A stretch of DNA of 64,000 bases from an uncultured Owenweeksia sp. (lineage in GTDB: Bacteria > Bacteroidota > Bacteroidia > Flavobacteriales > Schleiferiaceae), in contig CAKZRR010000053.1 in the NCBI GenBank assembly GCA_937146805.1, forward strand, positions 1 through 64,000, given 5' to 3'. Both the position numbers and the translations under genes were made by a program. Shown here one piece after another: positions 16,558-23,671 of this stretch (positions within the stretch are counted from its first letter, which is position 1; the number at the start of each line of letters is the position of its first letter). The notes below the pieces were generated by a model that searched no databases, was not told where the DNA came from, and worked only from the letters and a program-made list of their open reading frames with translations.

Positions 16558-18011
16558 AGTTTGATAAACGGGAGGCGGGTGTTATTTTGACTAGTAATGA
16601 AATAAGCACCCGGCTCTAAGTGTTCAATGTTTACAGCAGTTTCACCTTCCTGTAAAACACTTTGCATTACAGTCCTTCCTAAGGCATCGGTAATAGTTAT
16701 TTCTAATTGCTGAAAAGGCTCCAAAAATTCTAAGTTCACAATATCATTAGCAGGATTAGGGTATAGCTTAAAGGAGGCTGCTTTGTTCCATTCTATAGTA
16801 CTCACATAATAGGGGTTGCCCCATGTGCCGCCACTGGCTTTTTTGAAATAAATGAGTCGCTCCTCATATATGTTTGGGAAGCTATATGAGCTGTAATTAA
16901 AAAGCCCAATACCCTTAATAACGGTTCTATGGTAGGTAACCGCCTCAAAAGGGATTTCAAAGCAGTTGCCTTTTCTGGGGCCGATACCGTTTACATAATA
17001 AATAGCCTTTCTACCCAATGTGTCATTCAACCAAAAAATAGTCTCTGTTGGATCCATTTTATAAGTTCTGCCTGTATCCGTTTGTAACGTTAATTTATCA
17101 CTGATTAATTTATTAATTGAGCCAAAGCCAGTTTTTATCGTGTCCCTAGTTATTACATACTTCATGGTAAAGGTTTGGGCATCCAATTTTTCTTTTCCTG
17201 TTTTTTTATCAATCGTATAAAAAATACTATCAGCATTAACTTGGGTTTTGCCGATAACGGTAATGTTATGATCTCTTCTGTTTTTGAAAATACGATTGTG
17301 AGTATCGTTCGTTCCTTGGATGTAGTGAAAAACATCGCCAACTTCAAAATCATATACCTCACCAATAGTCATTAGCTTGTAATTAGCAATTCGTTGTTGA
17401 GTGACAAGTGGTTGCAGGGGAAAGTCGTAATGCATTTTAGTAATAAAAGGCATACTAACCAGCCCATGGTTTTTAGAAACTTCAAACTCTAATGGGAGAT
17501 TGGTAAGGTGTTGATATGGATTGCCGTTGGTATCAATGGCCGAAAGCTCAAAGCCAATCACGGAGTCTAGTTGATTGTTAAACAGAGTTTTTTGTGACTT
17601 TCCTTTAAATTTTGCGGTAAGGGTGTAGCGCTGTGAGTCAAAAAATACCCAGCCTATTGAATCTGGCTGAAGATTGGTGCTTTGAAGGTTAACTTCAAAT
17701 TCATAGTCTCTATGTTGAAAGCGGCATAAACCGGATGATGCTTGAATAATTTTATAACCAAACCAAGCTGTGTCTACTACACGGGCAATGCAAAAATAAT
17801 TAGATCCATCGTTAAAGGCGGTTTCTTTATGCGGCCAATACACTTTTTGAGTGCTATTTACTTGTGCCGAGTCAAAAGACATAAACAAAATGGGTTGATT
17901 ACCTTGTTTAAAGGATAATGTATCGGTAGGGTTGGGAAACAACTCATACGATTGTGCAAAGGTGGAGGTGGCAATGGTTAGCAGAAGTGAAAGGAGGCGA
18001 AGGTGTTTCAT
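16554..18011 (-). CDS. T9SS type A sorting-domain protein, unknown function
   Basis: A 485-residue secreted protein. It has a signal peptide (MKHLRLLSLLLTIATSTFAQ), a long middle region with no family I recognise but many short beta-strand motifs (VGDVFHYIQGTND, KTGFGSINKLISDKL, ETIFWLNDTLGRKAIYYV), and a standard C-terminal T9SS sorting domain (FKLYPNPANDIVNLEF, ITDALGRTVMQ, EHLEPGAYFITSQNN). It is probably exported across the outer membrane and anchored. It is transcribed divergently from the DPP III gene and ends in a four-base overlap with bshC. Confidence 0.85.
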   Translation of the reverse strand: MKHLRLLSLLLTIATSTFAQSYELFPNPTDTLSFKQGNQPILFMSFDSAQVNSTQKVYWPHKETAFNDGSNYFCIARVVDTAWFGYKIIQASSGLCRFQHRDYEFEVNLQSTNLQPDSIGWVFFDSQRYTLTAKFKGKSQKTLFNNQLDSVIGFELSAIDTNGNPYQHLTNLPLEFEVSKNHGLVSMPFITKMHYDFPLQPLVTQQRIANYKLMTIGEVYDFEVGDVFHYIQGTNDTHNRIFKNRRDHNITVIGKTQVNADSIFYTIDKKTGKEKLDAQTFTMKYVITRDTIKTGFGSINKLISDKLTLQTDTGRTYKMDPTETIFWLNDTLGRKAIYYVNGIGPRKGNCFEIPFEAVTYHRTVIKGIGLFNYSSYSFPNIYEERLIYFKKASGGTWGNPYYVSTIEWNKAASFKLYPNPANDIVNLEFLEPFQQLEITITDALGRTVMQSVLQEGETAVNIEHLEPGAYFITSQNNTRLPFIKL

Positions 18012-18215
18012 TTTAACAGAAGTGCATGGTTAAAATACTGACGTCTAAGTTATACAAAAGGTTGGTTAGTTTACGATGGATGGTTAAGTTCTTTAACAAA
18101 AAGGTTTTAAGTCTTTTAATGTATATCCGCGAAAGCGAAACCCACCACACAATTTAACATAAATGGTATGCTGCTTCTTACTATATTAGGAGCCAATTTT
18201 TATAAATATTAAACC

Positions 18216-20255
18216 ATGAAACGAATTGGCTTTTTAGCATTCGCAAGCATCTTTTTTATGAGCTGTAATCAACAAACAACTGAAGTTACCGAAGGCACCG
18301 AGCAGGATTCGGTAGTAACCGAAGAAACTATTCCTGCCGATTGGGAGTGGGAAACCGAGCAATTTGCCGACATCCGTATGTTACGGTTTAGAATTGAAGG
18401 TTGGAACAAGCTAAGCTTAGATCAAAAAAAACTGGCTTATTACCTTACACAGGCAGGCCTTTCGGGAAGAGATATTGTTTGGGATCAATACTATCGTCAC
18501 AATTTAGAAATTAGAAAGGCATTAGAGAATGTTTTGAAAAATTACGATGGCGATACCGAAACACCGGACTGGGAAAAATATGTGTTGTACGTAAAGCAAA
18601 TTTGGGTGCACAATGGTATTCATCATAACTACGGCAACTTTAAGGTTATGCCCGAGTTTAGTAAAGATTATTTTCAAAGTTTGTTAAACGCTACCGAAAC
18701 TAGCTTGAGCGAAGAGGCTTTGGATGCTATGTTTAACGATAAGGATTTAAAAAAGGTGAGCAAAGATCCTAAGCAGGATTTGGTGTTAGCATCTGCAGTA
18801 AATTTTTACGATGCCGATATTACGGAGCAAGAGGCTATTGATTTTTACAAAAAGAAAATGGTGGATGGCGATAAGCGCCCTATAAGTTATGGCTTAAATT
18901 CAAAATTGGTACGCAACGAAGCGGGCGGCATTGAAGAAAGAGTATGGAGCGCTAAGGGAATGTACGGAGAGGCCATTACCGAAATTGTTAAGTGGTTGGA
19001 ATTAGCCAAAGGAGTAGCCGAAAATCAGGCGCAGGCCGATGCCTTGGCTTTGCTAATTGAATATTACAATAGTGGAGATTTAAAGAAGTGGGACGAATAC
19101 AATGTTGCTTGGGTAAAAGCTACTGAGGGCGATATTGATTATATCAACTCATTTATTGAAGTGTATGATGACCCTTTAGGTTACAAGGCGACCTACGAAA
19201 CGGTGGTGCAGTTTAAGGATTTTGACGCCAGCGAAAAAATGAAGGTGATTAGTGATAATATTCAATTTTTTGAAGATAATTCACCTATAATGGACGAGCA
19301 CAAAAAGCCCAACGTAACGGGGGTAACGTATAAAATGGTAAACGTAATTGGCGAAGCAGGTGCTACAACACCAATGACACCGATTGGAGTTAACTTGCCT
19401 AATGCCAATTGGATACGTACAGAGCATGGCTCAAAATCGGTGAGCCTTATGAATATTGAAGTAGCCTATGAGCACGCCAAAGGTGCTGGCTTTTTAGAGG
19501 AATTTACTTTTACCAAAGAAGAATTGGAACGCTCTAAAGCCTACAGCAGTATTTCGAGCAAAATGCACACTGCTTTACACGAAGTAGTGGGGCATGCATC
19601 TGGCCGTATTAATGATGGAATAGGCACCCCAAAAGAAACGCTTAAAAATTACTCTTCTACACTTGAAGAAGGTAGAGCCGATTTGGTGGCCCTGTATTAT
19701 ATTATGGATGAAAAATTAATGGAACTAGGTTTAGTAGATACGCTGGATGTAGGCAAGGCTGAGTACGATAGTTATATTAGAAACGGTATGATGCTGCAAC
19801 TACGTAGATTAAAAGTAGGGGAGCAAATTGAAGAAGACCATATGCGCAACCGCCAATTGGTAGCTGCTTGGGCTTTTGAAATGGGCAAAGAAGATAATGT
19901 AATAGAACGTAAAACGCTGGACGGTAAAACCTATTTTGTGGTGAATGATTACACTAAGCTGCGTGCTATTTTTGGCGAGCAATTACGCGAAATTCAACGC
20001 ATAAAAAGTGAAGGCGATTACGAAGCGGGTAAAAACTTAGTAGAGACTTACGGTGTACAAGTAGATGCTCAATTACACCAAGAGGTGTTGGACAGAACAG
20101 CCAGCCTCAACATTCCTCCTTACTCAGGCTTTGTACAGCCAGTACTTAAGCAGGTAATGGAAGGCGATAGCTTAATAGATATTGAAGTAACCTACCCTAA
20201 GGATTTTACCAAGCAAATGTTAATGTTTGGCGAGAAGTATTCCTTTTTAAAGTAA
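18216..20255 (+). CDS. Dipeptidyl-peptidase III family (M49) lipoprotein
   Basis: A 679-residue M49 metallopeptidase that releases dipeptides from peptide N-termini. The zinc motif is the six-residue HEVVGH at 455-460 (M49 uses HExxGH instead of HExxH), with the third-ligand motif EEGRAD at 484-489. The N-terminus MKRIGFLAFASIFFMSC is a lipoprotein signal with Cys17 as the lipidated residue, followed by an acidic linker, so the enzyme is tethered to a membrane and faces the periplasm or surface. Most characterised DPP III enzymes are cytoplasmic, although a Bacteroides homologue is known. An inverted-repeat terminator follows 18 bases after the stop. Confidence 0.93.
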   Translation: MKRIGFLAFASIFFMSCNQQTTEVTEGTEQDSVVTEETIPADWEWETEQFADIRMLRFRIEGWNKLSLDQKKLAYYLTQAGLSGRDIVWDQYYRHNLEIRKALENVLKNYDGDTETPDWEKYVLYVKQIWVHNGIHHNYGNFKVMPEFSKDYFQSLLNATETSLSEEALDAMFNDKDLKKVSKDPKQDLVLASAVNFYDADITEQEAIDFYKKKMVDGDKRPISYGLNSKLVRNEAGGIEERVWSAKGMYGEAITEIVKWLELAKGVAENQAQADALALLIEYYNSGDLKKWDEYNVAWVKATEGDIDYINSFIEVYDDPLGYKATYETVVQFKDFDASEKMKVISDNIQFFEDNSPIMDEHKKPNVTGVTYKMVNVIGEAGATTPMTPIGVNLPNANWIRTEHGSKSVSLMNIEVAYEHAKGAGFLEEFTFTKEELERSKAYSSISSKMHTALHEVVGHASGRINDGIGTPKETLKNYSSTLEEGRADLVALYYIMDEKLMELGLVDTLDVGKAEYDSYIRNGMMLQLRRLKVGEQIEEDHMRNRQLVAAWAFEMGKEDNVIERKTLDGKTYFVVNDYTKLRAIFGEQLREIQRIKSEGDYEAGKNLVETYGVQVDAQLHQEVLDRTASLNIPPYSGFVQPVLKQVMEGDSLIDIEVTYPKDFTKQMLMFGEKYSFLK

Positions 20256-20272
20256 ACAAGCTTCTTTAAATA

Positions 20273-20314
20273 AACCAAAAGCCCCGTAGCGAAAGTTACG
20301 GGGCTTTTGGTTTT
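20273..20314 (+). terminator. Hairpin terminator of the DPP III gene, left boundary of the islet
   Basis: Stem AACCAAAAGCCCCGTA (20273-20288) pairs with TACGGGGCTTTTGGTT (20297-20312) around an 8-base loop, followed by TT. Its central 28 bases match the hairpin at 23616-23649 in opposite orientation with one difference (GCGAAAG against GCGAAAA in the loop). Confidence 0.85.
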
Positions 20315-20427
20315 ATGAGGTAATGGCTTTTTTATGAATGCCATTGATAGGTATATAATAAGACGGTTTTTGACCCAGCTTTGACTTTTCGTAAACCACC
20401 AAATGTCCAAAGTTTTAACAAATTGCT

Positions 20428-20835
20428 TTAGTAGTATACTATTTCCCATTTAGCATCTTGGAGAAGATATCTATGACTGGCTTCTTTTAAATCAGTTCCT
20501 TTTGGGACAGGTATTTCTGATTTCCGTAAGTCACCATTGTTTTGTATGAAAACAGGAAGATCATATTTTTCAATAACAATTCCAGTTACTCTAAGGTTCT
20601 TCCCGCTATCTCCACCTAAATAATAACCGTTTGGCCATTCTTTCATTGCATCTATCCATATATGGCCATCCTTGGTAATTAACAAAGCACCTAATTTTGA
20701 GTTGACAGCTGTTCCGTATATCGCTATTTTTTGCCCAAGAAATTTATTTAGTTTACTATCGGCAATAGAATTTACTTCAGTTATAGAGGCACAACAGGTT
20801 AAAATCGGAAATAGTAAAATTGCTAATCTATTCAT
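20428..20835 (-). CDS. Small lipoprotein, unknown function
   Basis: A 135-residue protein that I do not recognise. It begins MNRLAILLFPILTCCAS, a lipoprotein signal with the lipidation cysteine at residue 14 or 15. The mature part contains GQKIAIYGTAVNSKLGALLIT, KDGHIWID, KNLRVTGIVIEKYDLPVF, a strand pattern that suggests an OB-fold-like small beta barrel; this is inference from pattern only. It is the last of four minus-strand genes in the 20.3-23.6 kb islet. No clear promoter or terminator of its own was seen; the nearest hairpin downstream is the bidirectional-looking one at 20273-20314. Confidence 0.65.
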   Translation of the reverse strand: MNRLAILLFPILTCCASITEVNSIADSKLNKFLGQKIAIYGTAVNSKLGALLITKDGHIWIDAMKEWPNGYYLGGDSGKNLRVTGIVIEKYDLPVFIQNNGDLRKSEIPVPKGTDLKEASHRYLLQDAKWEIVYY

Positions 20836-21031
20836 TCTCTAATTTAATGTTCGCTAAGGTTAAGCCTTTGTCTAGTACGGTGCTTCAAGATATTTAACTA
20901 TCTAAGTGCTAGCAATAGTTATTAAATACTTGTAACTACTGTTGTTTTCCTTGCGTCAAATTCCTACTTGGATTCGTTTTCTTCAGGAGGAAGATAGTAA
21001 GAAAAGAGAACTTAAAAGCTATAACCCGATT

Positions 21032-21080
21032 AAGCCCCTAACAAGTTTCTCTGTGTGCGGTGAAAAACCTGTAGGGGCTC
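21032..21080 (-). terminator. Possible long-loop hairpin after the 138-residue lipoprotein gene
   Basis: AGCCCCTA (21033-21040) pairs with TAGGGGCT (21072-21079), with about 31 bases between and no T tract on either strand. It may be a weak terminator for the 21095-21511 gene or simply an inverted repeat of the islet. Confidence 0.3.
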
Positions 21081-21094
21081 TTAATTTCTTTGTT

Positions 21095-21511
21095 TTAATC
21101 TACAATACGTTCTACGTTTTTATAGATAAAATCAACGGACTCTTCGGTAGTAATAATATCGAATGTCAAGCCTTTTAGTTGGGCACCGATATAGGAAACT
21201 CCTTTATTTCTTTTAATCCCTTCAATATTTTTCCAATCAGTAACTTGGAGCAATCCTTTAGCACATAAGTCACCACCTTGAATATTTACAGTAATAAACT
21301 CTTTTCCATTTTGTTCAGAATAACTTGATAGCCAATAGGTAAGATTAGATTTCCCAATACGGTCCATTTCTTTTATTAATTCTTGCTTATACGTATTAGA
21401 CTCCAGTCCATTTGAGTCAAAAACGGGATTGGTGTTTTTACAATCGGGTCTATCGCATGAAGCTAGGAAAATTAGTGCCGTTGCTAGAAATAGTATTGAT
21501 TTCAGTTTCAT
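21095..21511 (-). CDS. Small lipoprotein, unknown function
   Basis: A 138-residue protein with a typical lipoprotein signal: MKLKSILFLATALIFLASC, with lipidation at Cys19, followed by DRPDCKNTNPVF. The mature part has an amphipathic helix (YKQELIKEMDRIGKSN) and strands YWLSSYSEQNGKEFITVNIQG and GVSYIGAQLKGLTFDI. No family recognised. The start is ATG at 21511 with an AT-rich 220-bp region upstream. A long-loop inverted repeat just past its 3' end (21032-21080) may terminate it. Confidence 0.65.
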   Translation of the reverse strand: MKLKSILFLATALIFLASCDRPDCKNTNPVFDSNGLESNTYKQELIKEMDRIGKSNLTYWLSSYSEQNGKEFITVNIQGGDLCAKGLLQVTDWKNIEGIKRNKGVSYIGAQLKGLTFDIITTEESVDFIYKNVERIVD

Positions 21512-21681
21512 AATTATTAGGTATTTGATTTTGGTGGCTTATGCTACACTTTAAATTGATTTAGTCAAGTTTAAAAATCACCTATACTATCCGATCAGGG
21601 GTATGTACAAGTGTCTGGTTTTTTTTCTAAAAAACTCACTCAGAAAATCGCTTTCCCCATAGCAAACCCATTCGTCAACAC

Positions 21682-21743
21682 AGCATTCATCTTGGCCTAT
21701 CCGCAAAACAAATGCTTAGTTATTGGTGTGTCGTTTTTTTATT
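21682..21743. repeat. 62-bp direct repeat, copy 1
   Basis: This segment begins AGCATTCATCTTGGCC and ends TCGTTTTTTTATT. It recurs at 22490-22552 with two substitutions and one single-base indel, in the same orientation, 808 bp away. Copy 1 covers the stop codon of the 166-residue membrane protein gene. It contains an imperfect hairpin, GCATT...TTGGCC / GCAAAACAAATGC. It has no T tract in the direction of the gene, so it is not a simple terminator. Confidence 0.9.
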
Positions 21744-22239
21744 CTTTCTTGGTATTCAGCTTTTTCGCTACAAAGTCATAGTTGGTTAAAAGCAAAAATC
21801 CAATTATTAGATTCAGTCCGCTCACTGCCCAATTAAATTTGTCTTGTGAGTTGTATTCAAGTCCGATAACGTCTCCCTTAAATGCAAAAAGTGAATGACT
21901 TAAAAAAGCTGGGGTTTTGTTTAAAATCATAAGTCCACCGATTATAAAAGTTCCGATTTTGATAATGTCAGTCGGTTTTAAGTTACCGATTTCTATTTTT
22001 TCATCATCAAATCCTTTGTCGAGCTTTAATAGTCGAACAACCTTGTCCGCTTTAAATATCAAGACTACAAAAAGTCCAACTACAACAAATATTGCCACGA
22101 CAATCCATAAAATTAAGAGTGCGTCAATGTCCATCATTGCCAATGAAATGTTGCTCGGTAAAGCCGAAAAAAGTGTCGTCACGACTGAGAAAAGTCCGAA
22201 CACTTTTAGTATTAGAATGAAAAAGTCTCTTTTTGTCAT
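21739..22239 (-). CDS. Small integral membrane protein, unknown function
   Basis: A 166-residue protein with four predicted membrane helices: about residues 6-27 (ILILKVFGLFSVVTTLFSAL), 40-63 (LLILWIVVAIFVVVGLFVVL), 92-110 (IIKIGTFIIGGLMILN) and 138-153 (VSGLNLIIGFLLLTNY). The loop between helices 2 and 3 is charged (KADKVVRLLKLDKGFDDEKIEIGNL). No family is recognised. Its stop codon lies inside direct-repeat copy 1, and a 71-bp palindrome begins 22 bases upstream of its ATG, so the gene sits inside an 808-bp repeat-bounded unit. Confidence 0.65.
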   Translation of the reverse strand: MTKRDFFILILKVFGLFSVVTTLFSALPSNISLAMMDIDALLILWIVVAIFVVVGLFVVLIFKADKVVRLLKLDKGFDDEKIEIGNLKPTDIIKIGTFIIGGLMILNKTPAFLSHSLFAFKGDVIGLEYNSQDKFNWAVSGLNLIIGFLLLTNYDFVAKKLNTKKE

Positions 22240-22261
22240 TTAGTTTATGGTTTGTTTAAAT

Positions 22262-22332
22262 GCACGCCAACGCTACGCTAAGAAACGTGTCTCGTAGGGC
22301 ATGTTTTTATAGCGATTGTTGGCATGTCGTGC
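22262..22332. repeat. 71-bp imperfect palindrome
   Basis: Outer arms GCACG and CGTGC (22262-22266, 22328-22332), then GCCAAC and GTTGGC separated from CGCTA and TAGCG by short unequal spacers, with an imperfect inner stem AAACGTG / CATGTTT. It lies between the start of the membrane-protein gene and the 3' end of the TPR gene. Paired boxes with unequal spacers resemble the layout of an integron attC site, but the box sequences do not match the attC consensus. Confidence 0.7.
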
Positions 22333-22489
22333 TTTTTAATTTTTCTTTTATTTTCTCAATTATTTTGGTCGCGTCCGCAACTTTCAAAGTTTAGCTTCAG
22401 TGGATTTATTTTCTTTAAAATAAACAATCATTGTTCAATCACCATCCACCAAATAAATTATCGTCCCTCTATATGAACGATCATCTCTA

Positions 22490-22552
22490 AGCATTCATTT
22501 TTGGCCTATCGGCAAAACAAATGCTTAGTTATTGGTGTGTCGTTTTTTTATT
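22490..22552. repeat. 62-bp direct repeat, copy 2
   Basis: The second copy of the repeat at 21682-21743. Here its hairpin is longer: CTAAGCATT (22487-22495) pairs with AATGCTTAG (22520-22528). The repeat supplies the last codons and the stop of the TPR protein gene (residues KKRHTNN), whereas copy 1 lies mostly past the stop of its gene. Confidence 0.9.
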
Positions 22553-23448
22553 TTTCTTCTTATCAGCCATATAATCAAAGTTATGAAACCAATAAATGTG
22601 GTAAGTCCTGACCAAAACAGAACTTTAAAATTGTCTCGTATAAAATATTGAGCGTCCTCTATCAATTGGTTTGGTTTTGCGTTAAGAGCTAATTTTTCGA
22701 ACTCTTTGATTCGCTTGTTCATCAATTCGGACTCAAATCCATACTCTGTAGCTGCTTCATAACTTTCCAAAGCAGCTTGAACATCTCTAGTTTGAGCTAA
22801 AACATTTCCAAGGTCGAAATAGATATTTCCAACAACGGTGTTTTTAGGTTTAACAAATGTTGTTCGTTCCCTCAATTGATGCCAAATGTGTTCTCTTAAT
22901 TCCTTTAAGTCATATTTTTTTGGATTTGAAGGCTTATCATTAATTCCAAAATCCAATCCAAGGATTGATGATTTTTTATCTGTAGATTCAGAAATTTTGT
23001 ATTCCAAAATTTTAATATGAATCCATTCCGACCCTTTATGTGACTTTGGATTTAATTCGATTGATTTTTTAATCCAAATAAGAGCCGAATCTGGCTGTCC
23101 TATTAATTCAAAAATAGTCCCAAGGTTAGATGCTGTAGTGTACAAGTTTGGTGAACGCAGTTCAATTTCTTCGTAAATGTTTTTAGCCTTTTGGTATTCA
23201 CCTAGGTATGTTAATGCAGCAGCATAGTCGGAATAGTATTCCAGAGAATCAGACCTTTTATAAGCAGTCAATAATTCATCTGATTTACTTCTAAGTTCTA
23301 GGGTGTCTATTTCTCTATTCCAGACTTTACCATTTGATGGGTCAGTGTAAACAACTTCTCCTGTTAATAGAGTTCTGTATTCATTAATACAAGCAAATGA
23401 GCTTTCAATAGAAGCTAAACAAATTAGTATTAGGATTATTTTTTTCAT
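22525..23448 (-). CDS. Tetratricopeptide-repeat protein with C-terminal membrane anchor
   Basis: A 307-residue protein with a signal peptide (MKKIILILICLASIESSFA), a TPR region over about 60-135 (YYSDYAAALTYLGEYQKAKNIYEEIE, NLYTTASNLGTIFELIGQPDSALIWIKKSIEL) and another TPR-like unit near 205-235 (GNIYFDLGNVLAQTRDVQAALESYEAA). A single membrane helix lies near the end (VLFWSGLTTFIGFITLIIWLI), followed by a basic tail (RRKIKKRHTNN). The domain between signal and anchor is therefore periplasmic. The final seven codons come from direct-repeat copy 2, suggesting its original C-terminus was replaced. A 30-bp palindrome lies 18 bases upstream of the ATG. Confidence 0.7.
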   Translation of the reverse strand: MKKIILILICLASIESSFACINEYRTLLTGEVVYTDPSNGKVWNREIDTLELRSKSDELLTAYKRSDSLEYYSDYAAALTYLGEYQKAKNIYEEIELRSPNLYTTASNLGTIFELIGQPDSALIWIKKSIELNPKSHKGSEWIHIKILEYKISESTDKKSSILGLDFGINDKPSNPKKYDLKELREHIWHQLRERTTFVKPKNTVVGNIYFDLGNVLAQTRDVQAALESYEAATEYGFESELMNKRIKEFEKLALNAKPNQLIEDAQYFIRDNFKVLFWSGLTTFIGFITLIIWLIRRKIKKRHTNN

Positions 23449-23465
23449 TTCATGAAGGGTAACTA

Positions 23466-23495
23466 GGGGATAAACAACATGTTGTTTATATCCCC
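23466..23495. repeat. 30-bp palindrome upstream of the TPR gene
   Basis: GGGGATAAACAACA and TGTTGTTTATATCCCC are inverted copies with a two-base bulge and almost no loop. It lies in the 5' region of the TPR gene at 22525-23448 and could be an operator, a leader hairpin or a recombination remnant. Confidence 0.6.
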
Positions 23496-23606
23496 TTTAT
23501 ATTAATTTCAAAAACCCTGTTGCAATACCTGTTTACAACGGTTTTGGCTCTTTGGGTAAATGTAGGAATAAAGCAGTAAAATGCCTTGGTGTTTTTTAAC
23601 CATAAG

Positions 23607-23649
23607 CTAAAAACCAACAAGCCCCGTAATTTTCGCTACGGGGCTTGTT
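23607..23649 (-). terminator. Hairpin terminator of the T9SS gene, right boundary of the islet
   Basis: Read on the minus strand, AACAAGCCCCGTA pairs with TACGGGGCTTGTT (23649-23616), followed by GGTTTTT. It lies 23 bases after the stop of the T9SS gene at 23672. The core is nearly identical to the hairpin at 20273-20314, including the GGTTTT tail, but points the other way, so both terminators point into the islet. Confidence 0.85.
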
Positions 23650-23671
23650 AACTTAAAATTATTTGGGTTTA

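Noticed and set aside
20942-21178. A 78-codon plus-strand ORF in the islet
   Set aside because: It overlaps the end of the minus-strand lipoprotein gene and runs through an inverted repeat; the start is not an ATG with any visible signal and the sequence looks random.
21682-22552. A transposon with terminal repeats
   Set aside because: No transposase or inverted ends were found, the repeats are direct, and they lie at gene 3' ends rather than around an insertion.
20315-23606. A true integron cassette array
   Set aside because: No integrase gene is in the window and neither the 62-bp repeats nor the palindrome match the attC core consensus. The layout is cassette-like, but the integron identity is not supported.
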